A DNA stretch of 64,000 bases from Candidatus Propionivibrio dominans (GTDB lineage: Bacteria > Pseudomonadota > Gammaproteobacteria > Burkholderiales > Rhodocyclaceae): the NCBI GenBank assembly GCA_016709335.1, contig JADJNC010000011.1:1-64000 (forward strand). Direction: 5' to 3'. The notes under the pieces were generated by a model that was not told where the DNA came from, searched no databases, and saw only the letters and a program-made list of their open reading frames with translations. The translations under genes were made by a program, and so were the position numbers. Of the stretch, positions 55,789 through 64,000 are shown one piece after another (position 1 is the first letter of the stretch; each line of letters begins with the position of its first letter).

Positions 55789-57186
55789 ATGAATCTATCC
55801 GGCAAACTGGTTCTGGTCATCGGTCTCGGCGAGAGCGGGCTGGCCATGGCGAAATGGCTCGCCCGCCAGGGTGCCCTTGTGCGTGTTGCCGACACACGTT
55901 TGCAGCCGCCCAATGCGGATGCCCTGCGCGCTGCCGTGCCGCAGGCCGAACTGATTGCCGGGCCGTTGGTGGCCGATACCTTTTCCAGGATTCATCTGAT
56001 CGCCATCTCGCCCGGTATGCCGGTGCAGGAACCGCAAGTGCAGGCTGCCGTCGCCCGCGGCGTGCCACTGGTTTCCGAAATCGAACTGTTTGCCTGGGCT
56101 GTGCACGACTTGATGCCGCAGACAAAAATAATCGCCATCACCGGCAGCAACGGCAAGACGACAACGACGGCGCTGACCGCACATCTGCTCAATGCCGTTG
56201 GCGTGCCGGCGATCGCCTGCGGCAACATCTCGCCATCGGCGCTCGACGCCCTGATGGCAGTCATCGACAGGCGCGCACCCGACACCTCGCTTCTCACTCC
56301 GCACTCCGCGCCGGCGGTATGGGTTCTCGAACTCTCCAGCTTCCAGCTTGAAACCACGCATACGCTCAAGGCCAACGCGGCTACGGTGCTCAATGTCAGT
56401 GAGGATCATCTTGACCGCTACAGCGGAATGGATGATTACGCCGCCGCCAAGGCGCGAGTCTTCAAGGGGCGGGGCGTGATGGTGCTCAACCGTGACGACG
56501 ATCGCAGTCTCGGCGCCGGCCGCTGCGGCCGCAAACTGGTCACTTTCGGTCTCAACCCGGCACCGCGTTCGCTCGACTATGGTGTGGCCGATGGCTGGCT
56601 GATGCGTGGCAATGAACGGCTGATCGCGCGCAGTGAGCTGAAACTGGCGGGTTTGCACAATGCCGCCAACGCCATGGCCGCGCTGGCCTTGTGCGAGGCG
56701 ATCGGCGTTGCGCCGCAGCGCCTGCTGCCGGCGCTGAAACAGTTTACCGGCCTGGCCCATCGCGTCGAGTTCGTCGCAAATATCAGGGGCGTCTCCTACT
56801 ACGACGACTCCAAGGGTACCAATGTGGGCGCGACAGTGGCCGCGGTGCAGGGGATGGGCTGCAAGTTGGCGATCATTCTTGGGGGTGAGGGCAAGGCGCA
56901 GGACTTCTCACCGCTCAGTAAGGTGCTGGCCGAGCATGCCCGGGCCGTCGCACTGATCGGGCGCGATGCCGGACTGATCGCTGCGGCTATAAAGGAGTGT
57001 GAAATTCCTGTGCAGTGCTGTGCCGACATGGCCGAGGCGGTTCGCTGGTGCGCAGCGCAGACCAGGCGCGGCGATGCTGTTTTGCTGTCGCCGGCGTGCG
57101 CCAGTTTCGACATGTTCCGCGACTACGCCCATCGTGCGAGCGTATTCGTTGACGTCGTACGTGGCCTGGAAAGGGAGACGGCCTGA
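55789..57186 (+). CDS. murD: UDP-MurNAc-L-Ala:D-Glu ligase MurD
   Basis: A 465-residue Mur ligase. N-terminal Rossmann segment [17 protein letters not shown]-loop [27 protein letters not shown] and [12 protein letters not shown], then the C-terminal [25 protein letters not shown] segment (HRVEFVAN). Normal length. Its stop overlaps the ftsW start. Confidence 0.95.
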   Translation: MNLSGKLVLVIGLGESGLAMAKWLARQGALVRVADTRLQPPNADALRAAVPQAELIAGPLVADTFSRIHLIAISPGMPVQEPQVQAAVARGVPLVSEIELFAWAVHDLMPQTKIIAITGSNGKTTTTALTAHLLNAVGVPAIACGNISPSALDALMAVIDRRAPDTSLLTPHSAPAVWVLELSSFQLETTHTLKANAATVLNVSEDHLDRYSGMDDYAAAKARVFKGRGVMVLNRDDDRSLGAGRCGRKLVTFGLNPAPRSLDYGVADGWLMRGNERLIARSELKLAGLHNAANAMAALALCEAIGVAPQRLLPALKQFTGLAHRVEFVANIRGVSYYDDSKGTNVGATVAAVQGMGCKLAIILGGEGKAQDFSPLSKVLAEHARAVALIGRDAGLIAAAIKECEIPVQCCADMAEAVRWCAAQTRRGDAVLLSPACASFDMFRDYAHRASVFVDVVRGLERETA

Positions 57187-58346
57187 TGTTGCGCGCGCTT
57201 GACGCTCCCCGCCGGATGCCTGCAGAAGTCGATCTGACTCTCCTGTGGAGTGGCTTGATACTGCTGCTGATCGGCATGGTGATGGTTTATTCGGCGTCGA
57301 TTGCCATTGCTGAAGTGGGGCGGTATACCGGCAATCATCCGAGCTATTTCCTCGTCCGCCACGGCGTATTCCTGGTTATCGGACTGGTGGCTGCGGCGTT
57401 TGTCTTCCAGGTGCCATTGGCAACCTGGCAACATCTGGCGCCCTGGCTGTTTGTCGCCGGTTTTGTGCTGCTGGCGCTGGTGTTGATCCCGGGTATCGGT
57501 CGCGATGTCAATGGCGCGCGCCGCTGGCTGTCGCTCGGTATCGTCAATCTGCAACCTTCCGAGTTGATGAAGCTGTTCGCCGTGTTGTACGCCGCCGACT
57601 ACACGGTGCGCAAGATGCCGCACATGCATGACTTGAAAAAGGCTTTCCTGCCGATGGCCGGGGCCATGGTGGCGGTTGGCGTGTTGCTCCTCAAGGAGCC
57701 GGATTTCGGAGCTTTCGTCGTCATCATTTCGATCGCCATCGGCATTCTTTTCCTGGGCGGAATGCGTGCCCGACTGTTTGCCATCCTGATTGTCGTGCTG
57801 GTCGCCGCCTTTGCCGTGCTGATCATTGTTTCTCCCTACCGGCGTGACCGCATCTTCGGATTCATGGATCCGTGGTCGGATGCCTTTGGTCGCGGTTATC
57901 AGCTTTCGCATGCGCTGATCGCCTTCGGACGCGGCGAGTTGCTCGGTGTCGGGCTGGGCGCCAGCGTCGAGAAACTGTTTTACCTGCCGGAAGCGCATAC
58001 CGATTTTTTGCTGGCGGTGATTGCTGAAGAACTCGGCTTCATGGGCGTCGTCGTGGTCATCGTCCTGTTTGGCCTGCTCATCCAGCGCGCCTTTGCCATC
58101 GGTCGTCAGGCCGTGGCGCTTGACCGCCTCTATCCCGCTCTGGTGGCCCAGGGCATCGGCATCTGGATCGGCATTCAGAGTTTCATCAACATGGGCGTGA
58201 ATATGGGTCTGCTGCCGACCAAGGGCCTGACCCTGCCGCTGATGAGTTTTGGCGGGTCCGGAATCCTAGCCAACTGCGCCGCCCTAGCCATCCTGCTCAG
58301 GGTTGATTGGGAAAATCGTCAATTGATGCGCGGGGCGAAATTATGA
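57186..58346 (+). CDS. ftsW: Septal glycan polymerase FtsW
   Basis: A 386-residue SEDS protein with ten membrane helices. The catalytic region is [22 protein letters not shown], with the key Asp in [20 protein letters not shown]. The tail [19 protein letters not shown] is diagnostic. It makes septal peptidoglycan with FtsI. Followed by a gap of 123 bases before murG, the largest in the cluster. Confidence 0.95.
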   Translation: MLRALDAPRRMPAEVDLTLLWSGLILLLIGMVMVYSASIAIAEVGRYTGNHPSYFLVRHGVFLVIGLVAAAFVFQVPLATWQHLAPWLFVAGFVLLALVLIPGIGRDVNGARRWLSLGIVNLQPSELMKLFAVLYAADYTVRKMPHMHDLKKAFLPMAGAMVAVGVLLLKEPDFGAFVVIISIAIGILFLGGMRARLFAILIVVLVAAFAVLIIVSPYRRDRIFGFMDPWSDAFGRGYQLSHALIAFGRGELLGVGLGASVEKLFYLPEAHTDFLLAVIAEELGFMGVVVVIVLFGLLIQRAFAIGRQAVALDRLYPALVAQGIGIWIGIQSFINMGVNMGLLPTKGLTLPLMSFGGSGILANCAALAILLRVDWENRQLMRGAKL

Positions 58347-58469
58347 GCACCCATGTCATTCATCAATTGGCGATTTCGGCGAAGGCTAACTTGCGCAGGC
58401 GTCAGCGCGGCCGTCAACACAAAGATGCGGGCAAGCTATGAGCCGCACCAATTCCGGAGGCCAACTCTC

Positions 58470-59563
58470 ATGCGAGGCACGCGGCAACTGCGCGAGAGCA
58501 AGACGCTCCTGGTGATGGCCGGCGGTACCGGCGGTCACGTGTTCCCTGGTCTGGCCGTCGCCGATCTGCTGAAGAGCCGGGGCTGGAAGATTGTCTGGAT
58601 GGGCAATCCGGACGGCATGGAGGCCAAACTGGTTCCCTCGCGCGGCTATGAAATGGCCTGGATGCGCTTCGGCGCGCTGCGTGGCAAGGGACTGTTGCGC
58701 AAGTTGCTGCTCCCGCTGGCATTGCTCTCGGGCTTCTGGCAGGCCTTGCGCGAGATTCGCCGCGTCAAGCCGGATGTCGTGCTGGGTATGGGCGGCTACA
58801 TCAGTTTCCCTGGCGGAATGATGGCCGTATTGCTCGGTTGCCCGCTGGTTGTACACGAACAGAACTCGATTGCCGGCCTCGCCAACCGGGTGCTGTCAAA
58901 GCTCGCGTCGCGCATCGTTTGCGGTTTTCGGAGGCCTTGCCCAAAGGCGAGTGGGTCGGCAATCCGGTGCGTCCTGAAATCGCCCAGATGGCGGAACCCG
59001 CCGAACGTTTTGCCGAGCGCGCGGCTGACGAAACCCTGCCGCTCCATTTGCTGGTACTCGGTGGCAGTCTGGGTGCCGCCGCAATCAATGAAATGGTGCC
59101 GCAGGGGCTGGGGCTGTTGCCTGCCGAAGAGCGCCCACAGGTGGTGCATCAGGCCGGTGCCAAACATCTCGAACAGTTGCTGAACAACTACCAGGCCGCC
59201 GGTGTGCAGGCGCACTGTGTGGCTTTCATCGACGATATGGCCGGCGCCTACGAATGGGCCGATCTGGTGATCTGCCGGGCGGGCGCGCTGACGGTTGCCG
59301 AACTGGCTGCGGCCGGCGTAGCGAGCATTCTGGTGCCTTTCCCCTACGCTGTTGATGACCATCAGACGGCCAATGCGAGATTTCTATCGTCCGCCGGCGG
59401 TGCGTTTCTGTTGCCGCAGAACGAAATGACGCCTGAATCGATCAGTCTGCTCCGCAACTACACGCGCGGCCAGTTGCAGCAGATGGCCGAGCGCGCGCGC
59501 GCGATGGCCAGGCCGCACGCAACAGCCGAAGTCGCCAGGGTGTGCGAGGAGGTGGTGAAATGA
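58470..59563 (+). CDS. murG: MurG UDP-GlcNAc transferase (one frameshift)
   Basis: Transfers GlcNAc to lipid I to form lipid II. Start ATG 58470 with CCGGAGG upstream. The N-terminal half has [29 protein letters not shown] and [15 protein letters not shown]. At 58925-58928 TTTT stands where TTTTT is expected; the frame then changes and the protein continues [20 protein letters not shown], with [29 protein letters not shown] and [10 protein letters not shown]. About 364 residues when corrected. MurG is essential, so the missing T is most likely a sequencing error. Overlaps murC by four bases. Confidence 0.93.
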
Positions 59564-61044
59564 AACATAAGGTCAAAAACATCCATTTTGTCGGCATCGG
59601 TGGTTCGGGAATGAGTGGAATTGCCGAAGTGATGTTCAATCTGGGTTTCGGCGTCAGTGGCTCGGATCTGGCCGACAATGCAACGACCAGGCGCCTGGCC
59701 GGGCTGGGTATACGAATCAGCGCGGGGCATGCCAGTGAGCACATCATCGGCGCTGACGCCGTGGTCGTGTCGACGGCGGTCAAGGACGACAATCCGGAAG
59801 TTATTGCCGCACGCCTGCGCAAGGTGCCGCTGGTGCCGCGTGCCCAGATGCTGGCCGAGCTGATGCGTCTCAAGCAGGGAATTGCGATTGCCGGGACGCA
59901 CGGAAAAACGACGACGACCAGTCTGGTAGCTTCGATTCTGGCCGAAGGCGGCATGGATCCAACCTTCGTCATCGGTGGCCGGCTAAACGCCGCCGGAGCG
60001 AATGCACGCCTTGGTTCCGGCGATTTTCTGGTGGCCGAGGCCGACGAGTCCGATGCCTCTTTCCTGTTCCTGTCGCCGGTCATTTCGATTGTGACCAACA
60101 TTGATGCCGACCACATGGAAACCTACGGCCATGATTTCGGCAGGCTCAAGCAGGCCTTTGTCGATTTCCTGCAGCGTCTGCCGTTTTACGGGGTGGCCGT
60201 GCTTTGTGCCGATGACGCCAATGTCTGCGAAATCATGCCGCAGGTCGCCAAGCAGATTGTCACCTATGGTCTGGACGCTGCCGCCAATGTGCGTGCAGAA
60301 AACGTGGTGGCGGACGCCGGCCAGATGAAGTTTGATTGTGTGCGCATCAACGGCAGCGTCACGCGCTTCCCGGTGACGCTCAACCTGCCGGGTGTTCATA
60401 ACGTGCTGAACGCGCTGGCGGCAATTACTGTGGCCAGCGAACTGGGAATTTCCGACGCGGCCATCGTCAAGGCGCTGGCCGAGTTCAAGGGCGTTGGCCG
60501 GCGCTTTCAGCGTTACGGCGAAGTGCCGCTGAGCGGTGGCGGCCAGTTCACGCTGGTCGATGACTACGGCCATCATCCGGCGGAAATGAAGGCGACCATC
60601 GCCGCTGCCCGGGGTGCCTTTCCCGAGCGACGTTTGCTGCTGGCCTTTCAGCCGCATCGCTACACCCGGACACGCGACTGCTTTGAGGATTTTGTCAGCG
60701 TGCTGAACGGTGTCGATGCTCTGGTGCTGGGCGAAGTGTATGCCGCCGGTGAGCCGCCGATCGTTGCCGCCGATGGCCGTGCGCTGGCACGTGCGCTACG
60801 GGTGGCCGGCAGGATCGAACCGGTATTTGTCGAGAACATCGCCGACCTGCCGCAAGCCATTCTCGATGTCGCCCGCGACGGCGATGTGGTGATCACCATG
60901 GGTGCCGGATCGATCGGCGGCGTTCCTGGAAAGCTGGCAAATGCTGTAAGCACCAAGACACCAGGCCCTGCGGGGCACCCAGTACGCCAAGGTTTTCTTG
61001 GTGAATCTTTGTGTCCTTGGTGCCTTGGTGGTGAAGGGTTTTAG
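59560..61044 (+). CDS. murC: UDP-MurNAc:L-Ala ligase MurC with repeat-derived tail
   Basis: A 494-residue ligase. Motifs: [17 protein letters not shown]-loop [28 protein letters not shown], and [16 protein letters not shown]. The normal end should come near [14 protein letters not shown]. Here the last 31 residues (from [10 protein letters not shown] to GGEGF) are encoded by a palindromic repeat inserted at 60951-61030 which has removed the original stop. The start overlaps murG (ATGA). Confidence 0.94.
   Translation: MKHKVKNIHFVGIGGSGMSGIAEVMFNLGFGVSGSDLADNATTRRLAGLGIRISAGHASEHIIGADAVVVSTAVKDDNPEVIAARLRKVPLVPRAQMLAELMRLKQGIAIAGTHGKTTTTSLVASILAEGGMDPTFVIGGRLNAAGANARLGSGDFLVAEADESDASFLFLSPVISIVTNIDADHMETYGHDFGRLKQAFVDFLQRLPFYGVAVLCADDANVCEIMPQVAKQIVTYGLDAAANVRAENVVADAGQMKFDCVRINGSVTRFPVTLNLPGVHNVLNALAAITVASELGISDAAIVKALAEFKGVGRRFQRYGEVPLSGGGQFTLVDDYGHHPAEMKATIAAARGAFPERRLLLAFQPHRYTRTRDCFEDFVSVLNGVDALVLGEVYAAGEPPIVAADGRALARALRVAGRIEPVFVENIADLPQAILDVARDGDVVITMGAGSIGGVPGKLANAVSTKTPGPAGHPVRQGFLGESLCPWCLGGEGF
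60951..61030. repeat. Palindromic repeat inserted at the murC 3' end
   Basis: Its ends pair: CACCAAGACACCAGG at 60951 against CCTTGGTGCCTTGGTG ending at 61030. The right half, read on the other strand, is CACCAAGGCACCAAGGACAC, a dispersed intergenic repeat type common in environmental genomes (from memory). It is read as coding sequence by murC. Confidence 0.75.
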
Positions 61045-61046
61045 TT

Positions 61047-61973
61047 ATGTCTGACTTCGGAAAAGTTGCAGTTCTTCTCGGCGGCAAGTCGGCCGAGCGC
61101 GAGGTGTCGCTGAACAGCGGTGCACGCGTGCTGGCCGCCTTGCAGCGTCAGGGCGTTGATGCCCAGGCTTTTGATCCGGCCGAGCGCAAGCTCGATGAAC
61201 TGGCGGTGTTTGATCGCGCCTTCATCGCACTGCATGGCCGTTACGGCGAGGACGGGACGATCCAGGGCGCGCTTGAGCTGATGCACATTCCTTATACGGG
61301 AAGCGGCGTGATGGCCTCTGCGGTGGGTATGGACAAGTGGCGCACCAAGTTGCTGTGGCGTTCGGTCGGTCTGGCCATTCCGGAGTTCGTCATGCTCGAT
61401 GCGCACAGTGATTACGACGCGGTCGAGAAACAGCTTGGGCTGCCGCTTTTCGTCAAGCCGGCCTGCGAAGGTTCATCGATCGGCGTTTCGATGGTGCGCC
61501 ATAGGGGTGAATTGCGCGCCGCCTGGCAGGCGGCAGCGAAACATGATTCGCTGGTGATTGTCGAGCAGGGCATCTTTGGCGGCGAATACACGGTGGCCAT
61601 GCTCGGCGAAGGCGACAACATGCAGGCACTGCCGATCATCAAGATTGAGCCCGCCACTGAATTCTACGACTACGAAGCCAAGTATCTGCGCGATGACACC
61701 CGCTATCGCTGCCCCTGCGGGCTGTCCGAGTCACGCGAGCGTGAGCTGCGTGCTCAGGCACTGGATGCTTTCCGCGTGCTCGGTTGCCGTGGCTGGGGAC
61801 GGGTCGATTTCCTGATGGATGAGCAGGGCAAGGCTTACTTCCTGGAAGTGAATACTTCGCCGGGAATGACCGATCACTCGCTGGTGCCGATGGCCGCACG
61901 GGTCGCGGGAATTTCCTACGAACAACTGGTGCTGCGTGTGCTGGCGTTGGCCACGCTGGGTGGAAAAGCATGA
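61047..61973 (+). CDS. ddlB: D-alanine--D-alanine ligase
   Basis: A 308-residue ATP-grasp ligase. [20 protein letters not shown] start, the [15 protein letters not shown] loop, [33 protein letters not shown], and the C-terminal [14 protein letters not shown]. It supplies D-Ala-D-Ala to MurF. It begins two bases after the lengthened murC stop. A palindromic repeat follows. Confidence 0.95.
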   Translation: MSDFGKVAVLLGGKSAEREVSLNSGARVLAALQRQGVDAQAFDPAERKLDELAVFDRAFIALHGRYGEDGTIQGALELMHIPYTGSGVMASAVGMDKWRTKLLWRSVGLAIPEFVMLDAHSDYDAVEKQLGLPLFVKPACEGSSIGVSMVRHRGELRAAWQAAAKHDSLVIVEQGIFGGEYTVAMLGEGDNMQALPIIKIEPATEFYDYEAKYLRDDTRYRCPCGLSESRERELRAQALDAFRVLGCRGWGRVDFLMDEQGKAYFLEVNTSPGMTDHSLVPMAARVAGISYEQLVLRVLALATLGGKA

Positions 61974-61985
61974 CAACAGTGAAAA

Positions 61986-62054
61986 GTGAAGAGTCAGGAG
62001 TGAGGTGTTTTTGTCTGCGCTTTTTCTCCTTACCCCTCACTCCTGACTCCTCAC
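61986..62054. repeat. Inverted repeat between ddlB and ftsQ
   Basis: 20-base arms: GTGAAGAGTCAGGAGTGAGG at 61986-62005 and its inverse complement at 62035-62054 (19 of 20 match), with a 29-base T-rich loop. It could fold into a long hairpin in the dcw transcript. Confidence 0.85.
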
Positions 62055-62071
62055 TGACTTCGGGATGATGA

Positions 62072-62827
62072 ATGTGGAACAAACCGCAGTTGATGAACGC
62101 CGTTACCGATCTGCTCCTGGTGGCAGCGGCGGCTGCATTGCTTGTGGCGGCGCTCGTGTGGGCTGCTCGCCTGCCCCTGTTTCCGTTGCGCGAAGTGCTC
62201 GTAACGCACGAGTTGCGGGAAGTCCGGCGCAGCGAGCTGGAAAGCTCGCTCAGCGGCTTGCTGCGTGGAAATTTCTTCAGTATCAAAGTGGACGACTTGC
62301 GCCTGTCGCTGGAGCAATTGCCCTGGGTGCGGCGTGCCGAAGTACGGCGGCAGTGGCCGTCGCGCATCGAGGTGAGTATCGAGGAGCATCTGCCGGTGGC
62401 CTTCTGGGGGCAGGCAACGGGGCAACTGGTGAACTCCTATGGCGAGGTGTTCACCGCTGTCTTGAGCACTCCGCCGTCAGCACCGATGCCCTTGCTGATC
62501 GGCCCGACAGGGCTGGCGCCGGAAATACTGAGCCACTACCAGCAGGCCGAGCAAATCCTCAAGCCGGTCGGACGCATACCGCGAGCATTGAGTGTTTCGC
62601 CACGTCTTGCCGTGCAGTTGCGACTCGACGACGGAATGATCGTCGAATTGGGGCGACAACAGCCGAAGGCGCCGGTGAGCGAGCGCCTGCTGCGCTTCGT
62701 CGAGTACTACCCGAGCGTATTGAGCGCCGCCAGGCAGCGGCCAAGTGTTGTGGATATGCGCTATCCGAATGGTTTTGCGCTGCGGCTCGCTGCCGCGCCA
62801 GCAACTGAGAGTAAAGGGAAACCATGA
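62072..62827 (+). CDS. ftsQ: Cell division protein FtsQ
   Basis: A 251-residue single-pass membrane protein. N-terminal helix (LLLVAAAAALLVAALVWA), then the POTRA domain LFPLREVLVTHELREVRRSE and the beta domain with LEQLPWVRRAEVRRQWP, IEEHLPVAFWG and LVNSYGEVF. It recruits FtsL/FtsB. The stop overlaps ftsA (ATGA). Confidence 0.94.
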   Translation: MWNKPQLMNAVTDLLLVAAAAALLVAALVWAARLPLFPLREVLVTHELREVRRSELESSLSGLLRGNFFSIKVDDLRLSLEQLPWVRRAEVRRQWPSRIEVSIEEHLPVAFWGQATGQLVNSYGEVFTAVLSTPPSAPMPLLIGPTGLAPEILSHYQQAEQILKPVGRIPRALSVSPRLAVQLRLDDGMIVELGRQQPKAPVSERLLRFVEYYPSVLSAARQRPSVVDMRYPNGFALRLAAAPATESKGKP

Positions 62828-64000
62828 GCAGGGAAAACAAGGAAATCATCGTCGGGCTCGATATCGGCACCTCGAAGATCGTTGCGCTGGTCGCTGAAAT
62901 CACTCCGGAAGGACGGCTCAACATCATCGGCATGGGATCGCAGGACTCCAAAGGCCTGCGGAAGGGCGTGGTGGTCAACATCGAGGATACGGTGGCGACC
63001 ATTTCACGCGTGCTCCAGGAAGTCGAGCTGATGGCCGACTGCAAGGTCAAGGATGTTTATACCGGGATTGCCGGCAGTCACATCAAGAGCTTCAATTCGA
63101 ACGGCATGGTGGCCATCAAGGACAAGGAAGTGACGCCGATGGACGTCGAGCGTGTCATTGAAACGGCGCGCGCCATGCCGATCCCGGCTGATCAGGAAAT
63201 CCTGCACATCCTGACGCAGGAATTCATCATCGACGATCAGGACGGAATCCGTGAGCCGATCGGCATGAGCGGGTTCCGCCTTGAAGTGAAAGTGCACATT
63301 GTGACCGGTGCCGTTTCGGCGGCGCAAAACATCGTCAAGTGCGTGCGCCGCTGCGGGCTGGAAGTGAATGATCTGGTATTGCAGCCGCTGGCGTCGAGCT
63401 ATGCCGTACTTTCCGAGGACGAGAAGGATCTGGGCATCTGTCTCATCGACATCGGCGGCGGTACGACCGATCTGGCGATCTGGACGCAGGGCGCCATTCG
63501 CCACACCTCGGTCATTCCGATTGCCGGTGACCAGATCACCAACGACATCGCCATGGCGCTGCGTACGCCGACGCGCGAAGCCGAAGACATCAAATGCAAA
63601 TTCGGCTGTGCGCTTTCCGATCTGGCGAATGCGGAGGATGTACTCGATGTGGCCGGTGTCGATGATCGGCCGTCTCGCAAGCTGTCGCGCCGGGCTCTGG
63701 CCGACGTCATACAGCCGCGAGTCGAGGAGCTGTTCGAGCTGATCCAGGCCGAACTGCGCCGTTCCGGCTTCGAAGAAGTGTTGTCCTCCGGCATCGTACT
63801 GACGGGGGGGTCATCGGTGATGCCGGGAATGATCGAGCTGGGCGAAGAAGTTTTCCACATGCCGGTACGCCTCGGCATGCCGAAGTATCACGGCGCGCTC
63901 GCCGATGTCGTGCAAACCCCGCGTTTTGCTACCGCCTGCGGCTTGCTGCTCGAAGCCCAGACGCAAAGGAAACGCGGCCTGAAGGTGCGTGAAACACGCG
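62824..64000 (+). CDS. ftsA: Cell division protein FtsA (3' partial)
   Basis: An actin-like ATPase that tethers FtsZ to the membrane. About 392 codons are present before the window ends; the full protein is usually about 410-420. Motifs: IIVGLDIGTSKIVALVAEI (phosphate 1), the 1C domain KDVYTGIAGSHIKSFNSNG, LIDIGGGTTDLAIW (phosphate 2) and GIVLTGGSSVMPGM (adenosine). The C-terminal amphipathic helix is not in the window. ATG 62824 overlaps ftsQ. ftsZ presumably follows. Confidence 0.95.
   Translation, partial: MSRENKEIIVGLDIGTSKIVALVAEITPEGRLNIIGMGSQDSKGLRKGVVVNIEDTVATISRVLQEVELMADCKVKDVYTGIAGSHIKSFNSNGMVAIKDKEVTPMDVERVIETARAMPIPADQEILHILTQEFIIDDQDGIREPIGMSGFRLEVKVHIVTGAVSAAQNIVKCVRRCGLEVNDLVLQPLASSYAVLSEDEKDLGICLIDIGGGTTDLAIWTQGAIRHTSVIPIAGDQITNDIAMALRTPTREAEDIKCKFGCALSDLANAEDVLDVAGVDDRPSRKLSRRALADVIQPRVEELFELIQAELRRSGFEEVLSSGIVLTGGSSVMPGMIELGEEVFHMPVRLGMPKYHGALADVVQTPRFATACGLLLEAQTQRKRGLKVRETR

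Noticed and set aside
48690..60956. Long minus-strand open frames throughout the dcw cluster
   Set aside because: They mirror high-GC coding genes on the plus strand and show Arg/Gly/Ala-rich shadow composition without family motifs.
1..64000. tRNA, rRNA, riboswitch or prophage genes
   Set aside because: No cloverleaf, rRNA-like stretch, conserved riboswitch core or phage structural or integrase gene was recognised by eye; a covariance-model search would be the decisive test.

Overview
The window reads as a chromosomal segment of a GC-rich betaproteobacterium. A Rhodocyclales relative (Accumulibacter, Dechloromonas or Propionivibrio type) is my best inference. It rests on the complete division/cell-wall (dcw) order, a PEP-CTERM protein, FecR and CHASE2 signalling proteins and the DUF2950/DUF3300 pair. 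No rRNA, tRNA or CRISPR array was seen.

Layout. 1-2.3 kb: end of a lactate-oxidation (lut) operon. 2.4-6.0 kb: a STAS, metallo-beta-lactamase-fold and CHASE2-SpoIIE phosphatase operon; a matching FecR, OmpA and RsbW-like kinase set lies at 16.3-17.8 kb, so the two loci may form one partner-switching circuit. 6.0-11.4 kb: a set resembling light or oxidative-stress genes (FAD oxidoreductase, Trp-rich protein, lipocalin, SDR, DUF3429, ABC1 kinase), with recurring ATTGTCC boxes in its promoters. 11.5-21.2 kb: mixed metabolism and transport, including an acetate transporter, MAPEG protein, PEP-CTERM Hcp-fold protein, TDT transporter, CDF metal exporter and Dtd. 21.3-27.1 kb: an RND efflux operon on the minus strand. 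27.2-41.2 kb: an accessory island with ISAs1, IS630, IS110 and IS1634 family elements or remnants, an aldehyde dehydrogenase, DUF2950/DUF3300 and a toxin-antitoxin operon whose toxin gene is split by an IS1634-family element. 40.2-47.8 kb: FabI, a patatin autotransporter, DsbC, a ubiquinone-type hydroxylase and small genes. 48.2-64.0 kb: the dcw cluster mraZ-rsmH-ftsL-ftsI-murE-murF-mraY-murD-ftsW-murG-murC-ddl-ftsQ-ftsA (ftsA runs off the end), with a MraZ-type operator in front.

Two themes cut across the window. First, many genes carry single-base frameshifts, often in short G, C or T runs and including essential murG and fabI; consensus errors are therefore more likely than mass gene decay. 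Second, small palindromic repeats are scattered between genes: a GTAGGTCGGGTTAGCG REP-like family (four loci), a 41-base repeat on both sides of the island, and two palindromic insertions inside the dcw cluster, one of which lengthens MurC.
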